Part shown: positions 27,163 to 36,814 of the stretch, one piece after another
Position numbering within the stretch: position 1 is the stretch's first letter
Layout: the number at the start of each line of letters is the position of its first letter
Notes under the pieces: model-generated
What the model saw: the letters and a program-made list of their open reading frames with translations, nothing else
The model's database searches: none
Told to the model about the DNA's origin: nothing
Assembly: GCA_903905735.1 (NCBI GenBank)
Contig: CAIVHU010000133.1
Location: 48,292 to 112,291, forward strand
Reading direction: 5' to 3'
Origin: an uncultured beta proteobacterium
GTDB taxonomy: Bacteria > Pseudomonadota > Gammaproteobacteria > Burkholderiales > Burkholderiaceae_C
Length of the DNA: 64,000 bases
Program-made: the position numbers and the translations under genes

Positions 27163-27171
27163 TTATTGGTT

Positions 27172-27232
27172 AAATTGGCCTCTAGCCCTTATCTGAAAAA
27201 GGCTTATAGCTATTATTTGTGTAGTTTTTTTA
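27172..27232 (-). repeat. dispersed ~60-bp repeat, intergenic copy upstream of the heme oxygenase gene
   Basis: Minus strand reads AATAATAGCTATAAGCC, then GATAAGGGCTAGAGGCCAAT and TTAA. It begins ten bases after the stop of the COG2509 gene. Confidence 0.65.
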
Positions 27233-27311
27233 TGCTTGATAAAACACCATAAACTTCCTGATGGACACTCTTGGTTTGGGGCTAGTGAAATTTTGAAAAG
27301 GTATTCCTGCC

Positions 27312-27935
27312 ATGACGGTTGATTTCTCAGGCTCAGTGATGCATCGTCACCTTCGTCAGGCGACGAAGCAGCCGCATCACGTGCTTGACCATCACCCGCT
27401 GTTGGCACCGCTGCTGCAACCGGACCTGACGGTGGTGCAATATGGCAATGCATTGGCAGCCCTTCATGGCATCCAGCAACGTGCCGAGGAAGGCATTCTG
27501 GCGTTTCTTGACCAGCACCCCGGGCTGTTTGACTACCAGTCGCGTCTCAAGGTCTGGGCGCTGGACTCGGATCTGGCAGCACTTGGGCGCTCGCCCATGG
27601 GGATCGCCAAGAAGTTTCCGGTGCCGCGGACGATCGGCGCCCTGGTGGGTGTGCTCTATGTGATTGAAGGCTCAACACAGGGTGGTCTGATGATTGCGCG
27701 GCTGTTGCAGGCACTGCCGATAGCGCCATTGCCAACCGCCTATTTCCGCGTGTACCGCGACACGTCAGCTCAAAAGTGGGAGGATTTTTTACAATTTGCC
27801 GACCGCCATCGTGACACCGAGGAGATCGAACTCGCCGCGGCCACGGCCACCAGCGCGTTTGATGCCATCCACAACCATATGGAAGCCTGCCTGCAACAGC
27901 TTGAGGCCGTTGGTGCCACCGGGGCATTCGCATGA
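27312..27935 (+). CDS. bphO: biliverdin-producing heme oxygenase BphO
   Basis: Protein of 207 aa that opens heme to biliverdin, the chromophore of bacteriophytochromes. The proximal heme ligand is probably His22 in LRQATKQPHHVLD, matching the LRxATxxxH pattern of bacterial heme oxygenases. The distal-helix region is around GALVGVLYVIEGSTQGG. Its stop overlaps the start of the phytochrome gene as ATGA, so chromophore and apoprotein are made together. A weak purine-rich ribosome site (GAAAAGG) precedes the ATG. Confidence 0.93.
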   Translation: MTVDFSGSVMHRHLRQATKQPHHVLDHHPLLAPLLQPDLTVVQYGNALAALHGIQQRAEEGILAFLDQHPGLFDYQSRLKVWALDSDLAALGRSPMGIAKKFPVPRTIGALVGVLYVIEGSTQGGLMIARLLQALPIAPLPTAYFRVYRDTSAQKWEDFLQFADRHRDTEEIELAAATATSAFDAIHNHMEACLQQLEAVGATGAFA

Positions 27936-30871
27936 TCAGCATCAGTGACATCCTCAGCTGTGATTCGGAGCCGATCCGGTTTCCGGGGGCTGTTCAGCCA
28001 CATGGGGCCTTGCTGGTACTGGATGCCCAGTCTCTGACGGTGGAAGCAGCCAGTGAATCCTGCCAGACGATTCTGGGCGTCGCGCCAGAGCGCATGCTGG
28101 GCCAGCCTGCGGACCACTTTCTGGCGGCCAGCGTGCTTGGTGACCTGCTGACCCCTGCGGACGACAAGCTGTGGCCACTGGTGCCACTGGAACTCAACGG
28201 CAGATCCTGGACGGCCCGATCACACCGCAATACCAACGGGCAGTGGCTGATCGACATCGAACCCCCCGGGGACGGTAGCGTGCCGGACAAATTGCACTAC
28301 CAATGCCGCCAGGCGATTGCACATCTGCGAACTTTCTCCGACATCACGCCCATCATCAATGCGGCAGCGGACCTGGTTCGAGACCTCACCGGGTTTGATC
28401 GGGTCATGATCTACCAGTTTGACAAGGACTGGAACGGCGAGGTCATTGCCGAGGCGTGTATTGACAACATTGAGCCTTACCTCGGGTTGCACTTTCCGGC
28501 CTCGGACATTCCGAGTCAGGCCCGTGAACTTTTCAAGTCAAGCAGGATCCGCCAGATTTCAGACGCGTTGTACGAGCCATCGGCGCTGATCACCCGCGGT
28601 GACGGGCGGTCGATTGATCTGGGGGGGTCGAGCTTGCGAAGCGTGTCACCGATCCATATCGAATATTTGAAGAACATGGGCGTTGGCGGAACCCTGGTGG
28701 GATCGCTGGTCGTTGAAGGCGCCTTATGGGGACTTCTGTCTTGCCAGCACAAGAGTGGTCCCAGGTACTTTTCGGCGCCGGAACGCGACACACTGGGCTG
28801 GCTGTGTGAAGACCTTGCCTCGTTGATTCAGGGCAGATTGATACGACAACGCCGCGAACTGGAACTTGATTTGGTCATGCGGCGGCGACGGCTCGTGGAA
28901 ATGATCAGGCAAATTGACTTCAGAATACTGATGCGCCAGGGCAGGTCCAGCGAACTGCTGAGCGTGGTCAATGCCGACGGTTTTGCGCTACAGATTGATG
29001 ATGACATCCAGGTCATCGGATACACCCCAAGCACGCAGCAGATCAAGCAACTCCAGCAGCGCCGGCGCGAACGCGTCGGTGACCCGGCGCTCTTTTCCAC
29101 CAACTCGATTCAGCAAGATCTAGACGTGAAGTACGTCGATGGTGGCGTCGCCGGCGCCTTGTTTGTGTCCGTTCCGGGCAAACCGGAAGTCGGCATGATC
29201 TGGTTTCGCCTGGAGCAAATCCACACGGTGCGCTGGAGCGGCAACCCGGATCAGGCCCACGTGGCGGATGCAGCTGGACGCCTTTCGCCGCGGCAATCGT
29301 TTGCCCTGTATCTGACCACGGTGAGCGGCACGAGTCTGCCGTGGATCCCCGAGGAGCTGGCCTCTGCGTCTGAGCTGGGGTCCCTGATTGAAATTGAGTT
29401 GTTGCGTGAGCGAGATGCCTTTACGCAGACCATTTTGAATTCCATCCCGGCGCACATTGCCGTACTTGACCACAAGGGGGTGATTTCAACGGTCAATGAG
29501 GCGTGGAACCGGTTCGCTCAGGAACCCAATCTGGAAAGAGCATCGCTGGGGGTGAGCTATCGGGATGTCAGCGCAGCGGCAGAAGGGCGACCCAGCGGTG
29601 ACGACGCGGTTGCCGCGTGGGCCGGCATTGAAGCGGTCCTGAACAAGGAGTTGGATAACTTTACGCTGGACTACCGTGGCGATTCCTCCAACAAGGAGCG
29701 CTGGTTTCGCATGAATGTCTATCCGTTGATCGGGTCGGGGCAAGGTGTGGTGGTCGCGCATGACGACATCACATCACGCAAACTGGCGGAGATTCAGGTC
29801 GCGCGCCTGCTGGAAGAACAGGCGTCCATTCTCAGCAGTGATCTGGTCGGTATCGTGAAGATTCTTGACCGGAAGATTCTCTGGTCCAACAACGCCTTCA
29901 ACCGGATGCTTGGCTACGCCGACGGTGAATTAAACGACTGCCCCATGCGCCAGTGTTATCCAGGCGAAGAAGCTTATGCTGCGATGGTCGAGCAGCTTTT
30001 CCCCGCCGTGCAGCGCGGTGACACTTTCCGCACTGAATTGCAGCTGATGCGCAAAAGTGGTGATGTCGGATGGTATGCCTTCCATGCCGGTCTCCTGTGG
30101 GCCGGTGGCGAGGAAATGATTGGCATGCTGATCGACATCACCGAGCGCAAACTCGCCGAGGAAGAGCTGGCCATTCACCGCGCGGAAGTTCAGCTGGGTG
30201 TCTCTCGCCAACGGCTACGCGAACTGGTTGTGCAGAATGAACTGGACCGTGAGCGCGAGCGAAAGAGCGTGGCGCGAGAGATCCACGACGAATTGGGGCA
30301 GGTGCTGACAGGGCTTCGCATGAGTCTGTTGCTGATGGAGATGCGATTTTGTTCGCTGGACCCAGCGCTGCCCAAAGTGGTGGTTGACATGAAGGCCTTG
30401 CTGGACCGGGGCATTGGCAACGTGCGCGATGTGGTGCTGTTTCTGCGCCCGACCGCGCTGGATACGGGGCTCAAGCATGCCCTCGAGTCCTTATGCAACG
30501 AATTTTCAAAGGACGCCGGGTTGTCATTTGATCTTGATTTGCCGGAACTCGATATCGCAATGGATGAGACACGCTCCATCGTGGTTTATCGCATCGTCCA
30601 GGAGTCGATTACCAATACCATCCGGCACGCAAAGGCCAGCAAAGTGGGTGTGACGCTCGACGATGCGGATGAGCTTGTCCTTGAAATTCATGACAACGGC
30701 ATTGGCTTTGATGTGGAGAAGGCCAAGGGGTTGAAGTCTTTCGGCCTGTTGGGCATGCGCGAGCGTGCTATTGCGCTGGGCGGCATACTGGACATCGAAA
30801 GCACCCCTGCACAGGGCACAACTGTTCGGTTGACGATCCCCAGAAATACACCTTCCGGGGGGGCAACATGA
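27932..30871 (+). CDS. bphP: bacteriophytochrome sensor histidine kinase
   Basis: Red/far-red light receptor of 979 aa. The order is PAS (Cys10 in LSCDSEPIRFPGAVQPHG, the biliverdin-attachment position), GAF (about 150-320, with FPASDIPSQAREL), PHY (about 330-500, with the SPRQSF tongue motif), two further PAS domains (about 505-620 and 630-755) and a kinase. The kinase is HisKA_3 type: AREIHDELGQVLTGL with His785, then a HATPase with ESITNTIRHAKAS and DNGIGFD. Most phytochrome kinases have other dimerisation domains, so the NarL-like output is notable. The linked regulator overlaps by ATGA. Confidence 0.94.
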   Translation: MISISDILSCDSEPIRFPGAVQPHGALLVLDAQSLTVEAASESCQTILGVAPERMLGQPADHFLAASVLGDLLTPADDKLWPLVPLELNGRSWTARSHRNTNGQWLIDIEPPGDGSVPDKLHYQCRQAIAHLRTFSDITPIINAAADLVRDLTGFDRVMIYQFDKDWNGEVIAEACIDNIEPYLGLHFPASDIPSQARELFKSSRIRQISDALYEPSALITRGDGRSIDLGGSSLRSVSPIHIEYLKNMGVGGTLVGSLVVEGALWGLLSCQHKSGPRYFSAPERDTLGWLCEDLASLIQGRLIRQRRELELDLVMRRRRLVEMIRQIDFRILMRQGRSSELLSVVNADGFALQIDDDIQVIGYTPSTQQIKQLQQRRRERVGDPALFSTNSIQQDLDVKYVDGGVAGALFVSVPGKPEVGMIWFRLEQIHTVRWSGNPDQAHVADAAGRLSPRQSFALYLTTVSGTSLPWIPEELASASELGSLIEIELLRERDAFTQTILNSIPAHIAVLDHKGVISTVNEAWNRFAQEPNLERASLGVSYRDVSAAAEGRPSGDDAVAAWAGIEAVLNKELDNFTLDYRGDSSNKERWFRMNVYPLIGSGQGVVVAHDDITSRKLAEIQVARLLEEQASILSSDLVGIVKILDRKILWSNNAFNRMLGYADGELNDCPMRQCYPGEEAYAAMVEQLFPAVQRGDTFRTELQLMRKSGDVGWYAFHAGLLWAGGEEMIGMLIDITERKLAEEELAIHRAEVQLGVSRQRLRELVVQNELDRERERKSVAREIHDELGQVLTGLRMSLLLMEMRFCSLDPALPKVVVDMKALLDRGIGNVRDVVLFLRPTALDTGLKHALESLCNEFSKDAGLSFDLDLPELDIAMDETRSIVVYRIVQESITNTIRHAKASKVGVTLDDADELVLEIHDNGIGFDVEKAKGLKSFGLLGMRERAIALGGILDIESTPAQGTTVRLTIPRNTPSGGAT

Positions 30872-31503
30872 CGATTCGTATCCTGATCACCGACGACCAT
30901 GCCATTGTGCGCAGTGGCCTCAAACAAATATTTCAGCAGGTTGCCGATTTTGAGGTGATGGGTGAAGCCTCCAATGGAAATGAATTGTTGGCGTTCCTGG
31001 CGCGTTCAGTGCCCGATGTGCTGCTGATGGATCTGGACATGCCCGGTGTCAGCGGTTCAGAGTTGATCGAGCGCGTCAAGGCATCCTGGCCAGGTCTGCC
31101 AATACTCGTCTTGAGCATGCACAACGAACCGTCCATAGCCATGCGGGCACTCAAGGCTGGCGCTTTCGGTTACATCACCAAAGACTGCGACCTAGATATC
31201 CTTTTGCCAGCCATTCGCACAGTGGCTGCGGGGAAAACGTACATCTTGCCTGGCATGGCTGAACAAATGGTGTTCGAGGACACGCCAGCGTCGCAAAGTG
31301 CACCCCATTTTGTGTTGACTGACAGGGAAATGCAGGTTTTTACCCTGCTGGTCGCCGGCAGCAGCGTCAACGACATCGCCACACAACTTTGCGTCAGCAA
31401 CAAGACCATCAGCACCCACAAAGCCAAGCTGATGGACAAGTTGAATATCTCCAGCCTGGCAGAGCTGGTTCGCTACGCCATGCAGCGTGGATTGGTCAGT
31501 TGA
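30868..31503 (+). CDS. NarL/LuxR-type response regulator of the phytochrome operon
   Basis: Protein of 211 aa. The receiver domain has acidic residues Asp9-Asp10 and the phospho-acceptor Asp55 (VLLMDLDMPG); the output domain has the LuxR helix-turn-helix (LTDREMQVFTLLVAGSSVND ... NKTISTHKAKLMDKL). The start overlaps the kinase stop by four bases, so it is the likely phosphotransfer partner of the HisKA_3 kinase. It would carry a light signal to DNA. Target genes are not apparent. Confidence 0.94.
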   Translation: MTIRILITDDHAIVRSGLKQIFQQVADFEVMGEASNGNELLAFLARSVPDVLLMDLDMPGVSGSELIERVKASWPGLPILVLSMHNEPSIAMRALKAGAFGYITKDCDLDILLPAIRTVAAGKTYILPGMAEQMVFEDTPASQSAPHFVLTDREMQVFTLLVAGSSVNDIATQLCVSNKTISTHKAKLMDKLNISSLAELVRYAMQRGLVS

Positions 31504-31743
31504 AATCCCGTTTACAAAGAGTCTTCGTGACCTTTGTTTACCCACACCAGCCCTAGGGATTTCCTGAGTCATTTTCAGAACTGCCTGATTGTTTCCAGCA
31601 GCGCAAGTTGACATCATCAGTCTCAAGTCGACAACCGGCTTTTTCTGGACACTGGTTTGAGAGTTGGCGGGCGTCTGCCACACCTGAAAACGCATGTTTC
31701 GGAAACTTCATGTGCAATCTGAACGGAAACACCGATACAAACT
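31504..31743. other. 240-bp gap after the response regulator
   Basis: No gene was seen. GTTTACAAAG at 31510 and CTTTGTTTAC at 31531 form a weak dyad. No run of T that would mark a terminator is present. Confidence 0.4.
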
Positions 31744-31956
31744 ATGGACAACAAAATCATTCATGATGCCGTTGGGGGTCAATTGGAGTCGCATTACGTT
31801 CATCCTGAAAAGTCATCCGCTGAAAGTAGCCCAAAGAAGGCTGAGCTGGACCCAGCCGAAGCAGAGACGATCCGAGGTTTTGCAGAACATATCGTCAGGC
31901 TTCTGTGTGCGCGTCACAGCGATTCTTTTCAGGATCAGGTTGGTGCGAAATATTGA
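31744..31956 (+). CDS. possible small hypothetical protein, 70 aa
   Basis: The reading frame gives a hydrophilic protein with a helical C-terminal half (EAETIRGFAEHIVRLLCARH). The composition looks natural rather than a GC-driven shadow, and it fills an otherwise empty 565-bp gap. There is no clear ribosome site, and an overlapping frame from 31694 of similar length cannot be excluded. No family recognised. Confidence 0.33.
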   Translation: MDNKIIHDAVGGQLESHYVHPEKSSAESSPKKAELDPAEAETIRGFAEHIVRLLCARHSDSFQDQVGAKY

Positions 31957-32068
31957 TTTCTTCACCGATACCCATTGACGGAGGCTTCGTCAATACGCCA
32001 TCAACCTGTGGGCTCAATCTCCCTGGCAGAAGCGACGACATGCATAGCAGCTAAAAAGGATAAAAAGC

Positions 32069-32698
32069 TCAGGCCGCGCGTTTGAACAGCGCCAGCAGCG
32101 ACCCGGCAATCACAAACAGACTGCCAAAGGTGCGGTTCATGGCGCGGATGTGCGATGGTTTTTTCAGCGCTCCCAGCACGCGCGAGGCCAGCATGGTGTA
32201 GCCGGACATCACCACCATGTCGGTGAACGCCAGCGTAGCACCGATGATCAGGTACTGCGGCGTCAACGGGTGATGCACATTGATGAACTGCGGCACCACC
32301 GCCAGCAAAAACACCGTGCCCTTGGGGTTGACCACATTGATCATCCAGGCGTTGATGATGAGCGTACGCTGGGTCACCACCTCGCCAGTGTCCGACAGCG
32401 CCACCATGGGTCGTGCCGGTGCGCGCCACTGCTGGATACCCAGCCACACCAGATAGCCCACGCCCAACCACTTGACCACCGTGAAGGCGGTGCTGGAGGT
32501 GGCCATCAGTGCCCCCAGCCCGACACCGACGATCAGTAGTTGCGACCAGATGCCCAGCACCAGACCAAAAATCGTCACGTAGCCGTATCTGAAGCCGTGG
32601 TTCAACCCGGCGCTCATCGAGGCAATGGCACCCGGTCCGGGTGAAATGCTGATGGCCCAGGAGGCCGCAAAAAAGGTGAGCCAGGTTGAAAGATCCAT
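32069..32698 (-). CDS. LysE/RhtB-family amino acid exporter
   Basis: Membrane protein of 209 aa with six hydrophobic segments. The N-terminal SISPGPGAIASMSAGLNHGF block is the family signature (PGP near residue 20). Such proteins export amino acids such as homoserine, threonine or lysine; the substrate cannot be read from sequence. It is separated from htpX by a terminator. Confidence 0.9.
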   Translation of the reverse strand: MDLSTWLTFFAASWAISISPGPGAIASMSAGLNHGFRYGYVTIFGLVLGIWSQLLIVGVGLGALMATSSTAFTVVKWLGVGYLVWLGIQQWRAPARPMVALSDTGEVVTQRTLIINAWMINVVNPKGTVFLLAVVPQFINVHHPLTPQYLIIGATLAFTDMVVMSGYTMLASRVLGALKKPSHIRAMNRTFGSLFVIAGSLLALFKRAA

Positions 32699-32728
32699 GC
32701 GGCAAGTCTAGCCCAGACTCCAAAAAGG

Positions 32729-32760
32729 AACCCCAGCGTGGCCGAACCACTGCTGGGGTT
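32729..32760 (-). terminator. intrinsic terminator of htpX
   Basis: AACCCCAGC at 32729-32737 and GCTGGGGTT at 32752-32760 form a perfect 9-bp stem with a 14-nt loop. On the minus strand the stem is followed by CCTTTTT. It lies 40 nt after the htpX stop. Confidence 0.8.
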
Positions 32761-32799
32761 GAATTACCGGGGGACCTGACTCTTGAATTCGTGCGCCCT

Positions 32800-33675
32800 T
32801 CAAACCTGCGCGTTTTGCAGCGCGGCAATGCGATCTTCCAGCGGCGGGTGGGTGGAAAACAACTGGCCGATGCCGCCGGTGATGCCAAACGCCGCCACAC
32901 TCTTGGGCAACTCGCCGGGTTGCATGCCACCCAGACGGGCCAGCGCGTTGATCATGGGCTGCTTGCGGCCCAGCAACTGCGCGGAACCTGCATCGGCACG
33001 GAACTCGCGGTGGCGGCTGAACCAGGCCACCACGATCGCCGCCGCAAAGCCCAGCACGATGTCCAGCACGATGGTGCTGATGTAGTAGCCGATGCCTGGG
33101 CCGCTGGAACGATCGTCGCCCTTGCGCAAAAAGCTGTCCACGGCGTAGCCGATCACACGGCTCAGGAACACCACAAACGTGTTCATCACGCCCTGGATCA
33201 GCGTCATGGTGACCATGTCGCCATTGGCCACGTGAGAGATTTCGTGGCCGATCACCGCCTCGATCTCTTCGTGATTCATGCCTTGCAGCAAGCCGGTGCT
33301 GACTGCCACCAGCGCCGAGTTCCTGAATGCACCCGTGGCAAACGCGTTGGGCGCGCCTTCAAAAATACCCACTTCAGGCATACCGATACCGGCGCGCTCA
33401 GAGAGCTTGCGCACGGTGTCGACGATCCAGGCCTCGTCCGCGTTGGCGGGCTGGTTGATGACCCGCACGCCTGAACTCCACTTGGCCACGGGTTTGCTGA
33501 TCAACAGCGAAATGATCGCGCCACCAAACCCGAACACCAGCGCGAAGCCCAGCAGCGCGCCCAGGTTCAGACCCGTACCCGTCAGGTAACGGTTCACGCC
33601 CAGCAAACTGGCCACAATGCCCAGCACCACGACCACCAGGACGTTGGTGAGAACAAACAGAACGATGCGCTTCAT
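32800..33675 (-). CDS. htpX: membrane zinc metalloprotease HtpX
   Basis: Inner-membrane M48 protease of 291 aa that helps degrade misfolded membrane proteins. Two N-terminal membrane segments (about 5-25 and 35-55) precede the zinc motif [11 protein letters not shown] (HExxH); the third ligand Glu is near [14 protein letters not shown]. Two more hydrophobic segments follow. Length matches E. coli HtpX. Confidence 0.95.
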   Translation of the reverse strand: MKRIVLFVLTNVLVVVVLGIVASLLGVNRYLTGTGLNLGALLGFALVFGFGGAIISLLISKPVAKWSSGVRVINQPANADEAWIVDTVRKLSERAGIGMPEVGIFEGAPNAFATGAFRNSALVAVSTGLLQGMNHEEIEAVIGHEISHVANGDMVTMTLIQGVMNTFVVFLSRVIGYAVDSFLRKGDDRSSGPGIGYYISTIVLDIVLGFAAAIVVAWFSRHREFRADAGSAQLLGRKQPMINALARLGGMQPGELPKSVAAFGITGGIGQLFSTHPPLEDRIAALQNAQV

Positions 33676-33793
33676 GGTTTCCTTCTTGAAAAACAGGCTG
33701 ATGGTTGGCGGCAGAGCCGCGTAGCGCTGCGAATGGTAGGGGCGAACCGCGATTCATCCAAGCCGGATCAACCCAATTCCCCACAAGGATTGG

Positions 33794-34570
33794 CTATTTG
33801 GGCGGCGCTGCCGCGGCCGCACGGGCGGCTCTGAAGACGCTGGCGTCGTCGTAAAAACCGGGGGCCGCGTTGCCCGGCCACCAGGTGGGCACACCCAGCA
33901 CCGGCAGGTGGGCAAAAGGCTTGGCTGCGAGCTTGTCCGCCGTCAGGTCTGCCGCGAGCCAGGCATCGACGTCTGCTATGGCATCAGTAGCTGGAAACAC
34001 ACGATAAACGTGCGCTGTCATCGAATTTCTTGGGTCAACCAGTTTCTCCATCAGCGCGTGGCCAAACAGCAACAAGTGTGACTGCGCCCACAGCGAGCGC
34101 AAGTCACCAAACACCTGCCGCCAGTCTTTGCCCACCAAGGCGTTCCACAAGGCGTCTGGCGCGCGCAGCAGCGCCGCGTTTTCATCAAACAGGGTCAGGG
34201 CATCGCGCACCGGGCCGCGCACCGGGGTGATGCCGATGCGGGCGATTTGCGCCGCCTGCAGATGGTTCAGCCGGCGCTTGGTCTGTGGCAGATGCAGCCA
34301 CATCAAGCCATTGAAAAAGTCGTGCAAGCCCTCGCGGGTAGGGCACTGTGCGCTATCAAAAATATACTGCTCGTAGGCGGTTCCCGGCGGCAGGTCAGAC
34401 TGCGGCACAAAGTGCACCGGGGGCTGGTCAGGCGCTGGCCAGCGCTGCCGGGCGGCAGCGTTGAGGGCCTCGGGCTGCGCCACGCCGCTCAACACCTGCT
34501 GCGCCACAGGCTCACCCAGCGCACGCCAGGGTTCAAGCCAGGGCGCGTGCCAGTCGATGGCAGTGATCAA
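33794..34570 (-). CDS. DUF3025 family protein
   Basis: Protein of 258 aa. The block CPTREGLHDFFNGLMWLHLPQTKRRLNHLQA is typical of DUF3025 (the N- and C-flanks are less conserved). No signal peptide or membrane segment is seen. It overlaps the NYN-domain gene by 4 nt (ATGA), implying co-translation. The function of the family is not known to me. Confidence 0.83.
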   Translation of the reverse strand: MITAIDWHAPWLEPWRALGEPVAQQVLSGVAQPEALNAAARQRWPAPDQPPVHFVPQSDLPPGTAYEQYIFDSAQCPTREGLHDFFNGLMWLHLPQTKRRLNHLQAAQIARIGITPVRGPVRDALTLFDENAALLRAPDALWNALVGKDWRQVFGDLRSLWAQSHLLLFGHALMEKLVDPRNSMTAHVYRVFPATDAIADVDAWLAADLTADKLAAKPFAHLPVLGVPTWWPGNAAPGFYDDASVFRAARAAAAAPPK

Positions 34571-35487
34571 GATGCCGGCGGCACAGGGGTGTACTGCACC
34601 GTTCTGGGCTTGTCAGGCGGTGCCAGCACAAAATGCGCGGGGAACTTCTTCAGCAACTTAGTGGCGGTCATGTTCTTGCCGCGCAGCTTGGCATCAAGCA
34701 GGGCTTTGGCCACGGCAGCCAGGGGTTGCGGCTGTCCGCTTTGCAGCGCAGGCATGGCGGCCAGAATGGCGGGCAGATCGAGCACCAGGGTCTGATTCGC
34801 GCCCATGTCGGTCGCTGCGGGTGCAACTTTCTCGGGCTCCGATATACGCGCGGCGGGTTTCATCGGCGCAGCCTCTGGCACGGCAAGCGGCTCACGCGCT
34901 GTGGCTTTGGCTGTGCGCCTTCTGGCGGATAGCTTGGCTGCCGGTGGTTTGGCCGGTGACGCGTTTTCTGTCACCTCCGGGCTGGCAGCGGCCTTTTTGA
35001 CGGCGGGTTTGCGGGCCGACTTGCGCGCAGGCGTGGTCAAACTGGTCAGTGGCTCAGTCTGCTGCGCAGCGGTCTCGGGGCCGACCAGAATCACCCGGTC
35101 GTAGGCAGGGATGGCTTCACGGCCCATCTTGCCGCGCTCGGACACACACACCACGCGGATGCCGCGCTCACGCAGGCGCACCACCAGCGGCGTGAAATCC
35201 GCATCACCCGAGCCGATGACGATCAAGCCCGGCGCGGCCGTCTGGCAAGCCAGTTCCATCGCATCGACGGCGAGCGCCATGTCGGTGGTGTTTTTGGTCA
35301 GCGCCAGATTCACAAACGGGCGCACCGCCCAGGCGCGCAAGGTGTCGGCCAGGGCCTTGAGGTTTTCTGCGCTGCCGTAGGCGCGGCGCACCGGCAGGCG
35401 ACCCTCGGTTTCTGCCAGCACGCGAAACGCCTCGTCCACCCAGGCCCCCGAATTCAGATTGTCCGCATCGATCAGAAAAATGTTCAT
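34567..35487 (-). CDS. NYN-domain (LabA-like) protein with C-terminal OST-HTH-like region
   Basis: Protein of 306 aa started at the ATG at 35487 (MNIFLIDADNLNSGAWVDEA). Residues 1-140 are a PIN-like NYN domain: the DADN start, the TKNTTDMALAVDAMEL block and GSGDADFTPLVVRLRERG supply the acidic residues of the nuclease-like site. A Lys/Ala/Pro-rich linker (about 150-225) leads to a C-terminal region (LAAVAKALLDAKLRGKNMTA and onward) that resembles OST-HTH/LOTUS domains. RNA binding or cleavage is the likely activity. A longer frame to 35565 runs into pyrC. Confidence 0.82.
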   Translation of the reverse strand: MNIFLIDADNLNSGAWVDEAFRVLAETEGRLPVRRAYGSAENLKALADTLRAWAVRPFVNLALTKNTTDMALAVDAMELACQTAAPGLIVIGSGDADFTPLVVRLRERGIRVVCVSERGKMGREAIPAYDRVILVGPETAAQQTEPLTSLTTPARKSARKPAVKKAAASPEVTENASPAKPPAAKLSARRRTAKATAREPLAVPEAAPMKPAARISEPEKVAPAATDMGANQTLVLDLPAILAAMPALQSGQPQPLAAVAKALLDAKLRGKNMTATKLLKKFPAHFVLAPPDKPRTVQYTPVPPAS

Positions 35488-35533
35488 GGGCACTCCTTGG
35501 GATATGGGCGGGCCGAATTCAACCCGAAAAGAC

Positions 35534-36589
35534 TCAACCCACCAGCCGCCAGGCCAGTGCCTCACCGCTGGCCAGTGGTTTGAGCTCGGCCTGGCCGAAG
35601 GCGTAGCTCAGCGGCGGTGTCCAGCTCTCGCGCCGCAAAGTGATGCTGCCGGTGTTGCGCGGCAGGCCATAAAAGTCGGCGCCGTAAAAGCTGGCAAAGG
35701 CTTCGAGCATGTCCAATGCGCCGACCGAATCAAACGCCTGCGCATACAGTTCCATGGCAGCATGAGCGGTGTAGCAACCGGCGCAGCCACTGGCCTGTTC
35801 CTTCAGGTGCACGGCATGCGGGGCGCTGTCGGTGCCGAGGAAAAACTTCGGATCGCCGCTGGTGGCTGCTGCCAGCAGGGCCAGGCGGTGCGCCTCACGC
35901 TTGAGCACCGGCAGGCAGTAGTAATGCGGGCGGATGCCGCCGGTGAAGATGGCGTTGCGGTTGTACAGCAGGTGGTGTGGGGTGAGCGTGGCCGCCTGAA
36001 AGCGTGCGTCGGCTGACTGGACGTACTGCGCGGCCTCACGTGTGGTGATGTGCTCCATGACGATCTTGAGTTCGGGAAAGTCTGCCCGCAGCGGGATCAG
36101 CTGGGTGTCGATGAACACCGCTTCGCGGTCAAACAGGTCGACCTCGGGCGAGGTGACCTCGCCGTGCACCAGCAGCGGCATGCCTGCAATTTGCATGGCT
36201 TCGAGCGTCCTGTAGGTCTTGCGGATGTCGGTCACGCCTGCGTCGCTGTTGGTGGTGGCCCCGGCCGGGTAGAGCTTGACCGCGACCACACCGGCATCCC
36301 CGGCGCGCTGGATCTCGTCGGGCGGCAGCTTGTCGGTGAGGTACAGCGTCATCAACGGCTCGAAGCTCAAGCCTTGCGGCACGGCGGCCAGGATGCGCTC
36401 CCGGTAGGCCAGCGCCTGCGCAGCGGTGGTGACCGGCGGGCGCAGGTTGGGCATGATGATGGCACGGGCGAACTGGGCGGCGGTGTGTGGTACCACGGTG
36501 GCGAGTGCATCGCCGTCGCGCACATGCAGGTGCCAGTCGTCCGGGCGGGTCAGGGTCAGGTTGTCGAGGGGGGTGGGCGTGGAGGTCAT
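35534..36589 (-). CDS. pyrC: dihydroorotase PyrC
   Basis: Zinc enzyme of 351 aa in pyrimidine synthesis that interconverts carbamoyl-aspartate and dihydroorotate. The metal motif [12 protein letters not shown] (HxH) is near the N-terminus, the carboxylated lysine is in [18 protein letters not shown], further histidines are in LLVHGEV and MEHITTREA, and the catalytic Asp is in LGTDSAPH. This is the type II (E. coli-like) form. The ATG at 36589 is preferred over the ATG at 36607. Confidence 0.96.
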   Translation of the reverse strand: MTSTPTPLDNLTLTRPDDWHLHVRDGDALATVVPHTAAQFARAIIMPNLRPPVTTAAQALAYRERILAAVPQGLSFEPLMTLYLTDKLPPDEIQRAGDAGVVAVKLYPAGATTNSDAGVTDIRKTYRTLEAMQIAGMPLLVHGEVTSPEVDLFDREAVFIDTQLIPLRADFPELKIVMEHITTREAAQYVQSADARFQAATLTPHHLLYNRNAIFTGGIRPHYYCLPVLKREAHRLALLAAATSGDPKFFLGTDSAPHAVHLKEQASGCAGCYTAHAAMELYAQAFDSVGALDMLEAFASFYGADFYGLPRNTGSITLRRESWTPPLSYAFGQAELKPLASGEALAWRLVG

Positions 36590-36814
36590 GAGGCGTATTG
36601 TCCCCAATCTGTGCCGCTCACCGCAACCGCAAACACCTTACTAACTCTCATGGTGCAGGACGCACCACCCCGAATCATGAAATATTGCGCTATGCTTCCA
36701 CCATGCCGTGTCTTTACATAGCAGGTTGCGGCGTATTTTGTTATGTGCTGTATTTCACGTTAAATGTGCGCGGTTCTTTCCCCTGCAAACCAACTCACAT
36801 GCCGCGAAGGTCAC

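Noticed and set aside
32041..32075. Further dispersed repeat copy downstream of the LysE gene
   Set aside because: Only a CATAGCAGCTAAAAAGG-like fragment remains; too short to separate from chance.
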